From assembly GCA_025355115.1 (NCBI GenBank), contig JANXLO010000202.1, positions 1 to 6,272 on the forward strand: 6,272 bases of DNA. Direction: 5' to 3'. The DNA comes from Chthonomonadaceae bacterium (GTDB lineage: Bacteria > Armatimonadota > Chthonomonadetes > Chthonomonadales > Chthonomonadaceae). Below are positions 5,810 through 6,272 of the stretch, piece by piece (position 1 is the stretch's first letter; each line of letters opens with the position of its first letter). A program made the position numbers and the translations under genes. Below the pieces are notes generated by a model that was not told where the DNA came from, searched no databases, and was given only the letters and a program-made list of their open reading frames with translations.

Positions 5810-6272
5810 CTACAGATTCTTGCGATATTGAAACGGGTAGCTCTTCGCGATCTCCAGCATCAGGGTGCTGCTGCGATAGTTGTCCCGCTTGACGGCATCG
5901 GTGATGCGGCGGACGGCGGGCAGATCGTACGGCTCGAGGCCACGGCCCAGGGCATAGGAGAGCATCTTCTCCGTCAGATTTCGGATGAAATCGTCCTTGC
6001 GAAGAAGCATTAGCTTCTTTAGTTCCGCTGGCCCGTTAAACTTCTCGCCGGTCGTCAGAACTCCGGAGGCATCGACCGGGCTTCCTGCGGCCTCGGTTCT
6101 CCAGCGGCCGACGGCGTCAAAGTTCTCAAGGCCGAAGCCGATGGGATCCATTCTATTATGGCATGAAGCGCAGCTTGGGTTTTTGCGGTGCGTCTCCAGC
6201 CGTTGGCGAAACGACAGGCCCTTTTGGGGGGCATCGTCCGCCGGCAGGGTGCCGACGTTTGGCGGCGGTGGC
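5810..6272 (-). CDS. Planctomycete-type cytochrome-like protein, DUF1588 (PSCyt3) and DUF1585 (PSD2) C-terminal part
   Basis: Partial gene: the frame is open from the right edge (first full codon 6271-6269) to TAG at 5812-5810, giving 153 residues. The ATG at 6151 is internal, since strong family similarity continues upstream of it. The fragment begins PPPPNVGTLPADDA and has LSFRQRLETHRKNPSCASCHNRMDP, the end of the DUF1588 domain. CASCH (residues 34-38, bases 6158-6172) is a CxxCH motif that would bind c-type haem outside the cytoplasm. GFGLENFDAVGRWR follows, and then DUF1585 from about residue 77 to 151, with LTEKMLSYALGRGLEPYD. In full-length relatives DUF1587, DUF1595 and DUF1592 precede, sometimes with an N-terminal cytochrome c domain; these would lie beyond the window. 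The DUF1552 gene follows after 36 nt. Substrate and redox partner are unknown; the family is often guessed to act in polymer or sterol-like compound degradation, without proof. Confidence 0.92.
   Translation of the reverse strand, partial: PPPPNVGTLPADDAPQKGLSFRQRLETHRKNPSCASCHNRMDPIGFGLENFDAVGRWRTEAAGSPVDASGVLTTGEKFNGPAELKKLMLLRKDDFIRNLTEKMLSYALGRGLEPYDLPAVRRITDAVKRDNYRSSTLMLEIAKSYPFQYRKNL

Noticed and set aside
4451..6013. A 520-codon open frame on the plus strand opposite the DUF1552 and DUF1585 genes.
   Set aside because: It is antisense to two well-supported genes with family motifs, its translation shows no recognisable domain and looks like shifted reading of GC-rich codons, and no ribosome site precedes it.

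Overview
The window is GC-rich bacterial DNA with short intergenic gaps and conventional Shine-Dalgarno sites. It holds seven protein-coding genes: five on the plus strand (the first cut at the left edge) and two on the minus strand (the last cut at the right edge). There are no RNA genes, CRISPR arrays or insertion sequences that I can see. The lineage cannot be fixed from this sequence alone. The pair of a Tat-exported HXXSHH (DUF1552) protein and a DUF1588/DUF1585 cytochrome-like protein is typical of Acidobacteria, Planctomycetes, Verrucomicrobia, Myxobacteria and relatives. The PlsC-like protein and the overall style would also fit Armatimonadota. This is inference from family resemblance.

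Left part (1-1979). The C-terminal 241 residues of a GH4 alpha-galactosidase-like enzyme (melA type) end at 728. An 86-nt gap follows, carrying a good extended -10 promoter (747-755) and a small palindrome. Next come a PlsC-type acyltransferase (815-1492) and a stand-alone CheY-like receiver protein (1557-1979).

Middle part (1980-4194). A 130-nt leader with a possible -10 box and a short heptamer repeat precedes a tight three-gene run: a seven-iron FdxA-type ferredoxin, a PduO-type cob(I)alamin adenosyltransferase 13 nt downstream, and a secreted LolA/DUF2092-like protein 53 nt further on. The ferredoxin could supply the low-potential electrons needed to make cob(I)alamin, the substrate of the adenosyltransferase. 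That link rests on gene order only.

Right part (4195-6272). A 12-bp perfect-stem terminator (4279-4322) lies between the convergent transcription units. On the minus strand, the 3' end of a planctomycete-type cytochrome-like gene (DUF1588 with a CASCH haem motif, then DUF1585) is followed 36 nt later by the DUF1552 gene, which starts at GTG and carries a twin-arginine signal. The two probably form one operon for an exported system whose biochemical role is not established.

Most of the window is ordinary housekeeping or accessory metabolism. The parts most worth a second look are the DUF1588/1585-DUF1552 pair, the ferredoxin-adenosyltransferase pairing, and the uncharacterised LolA-like protein with two proline-rich insertions.
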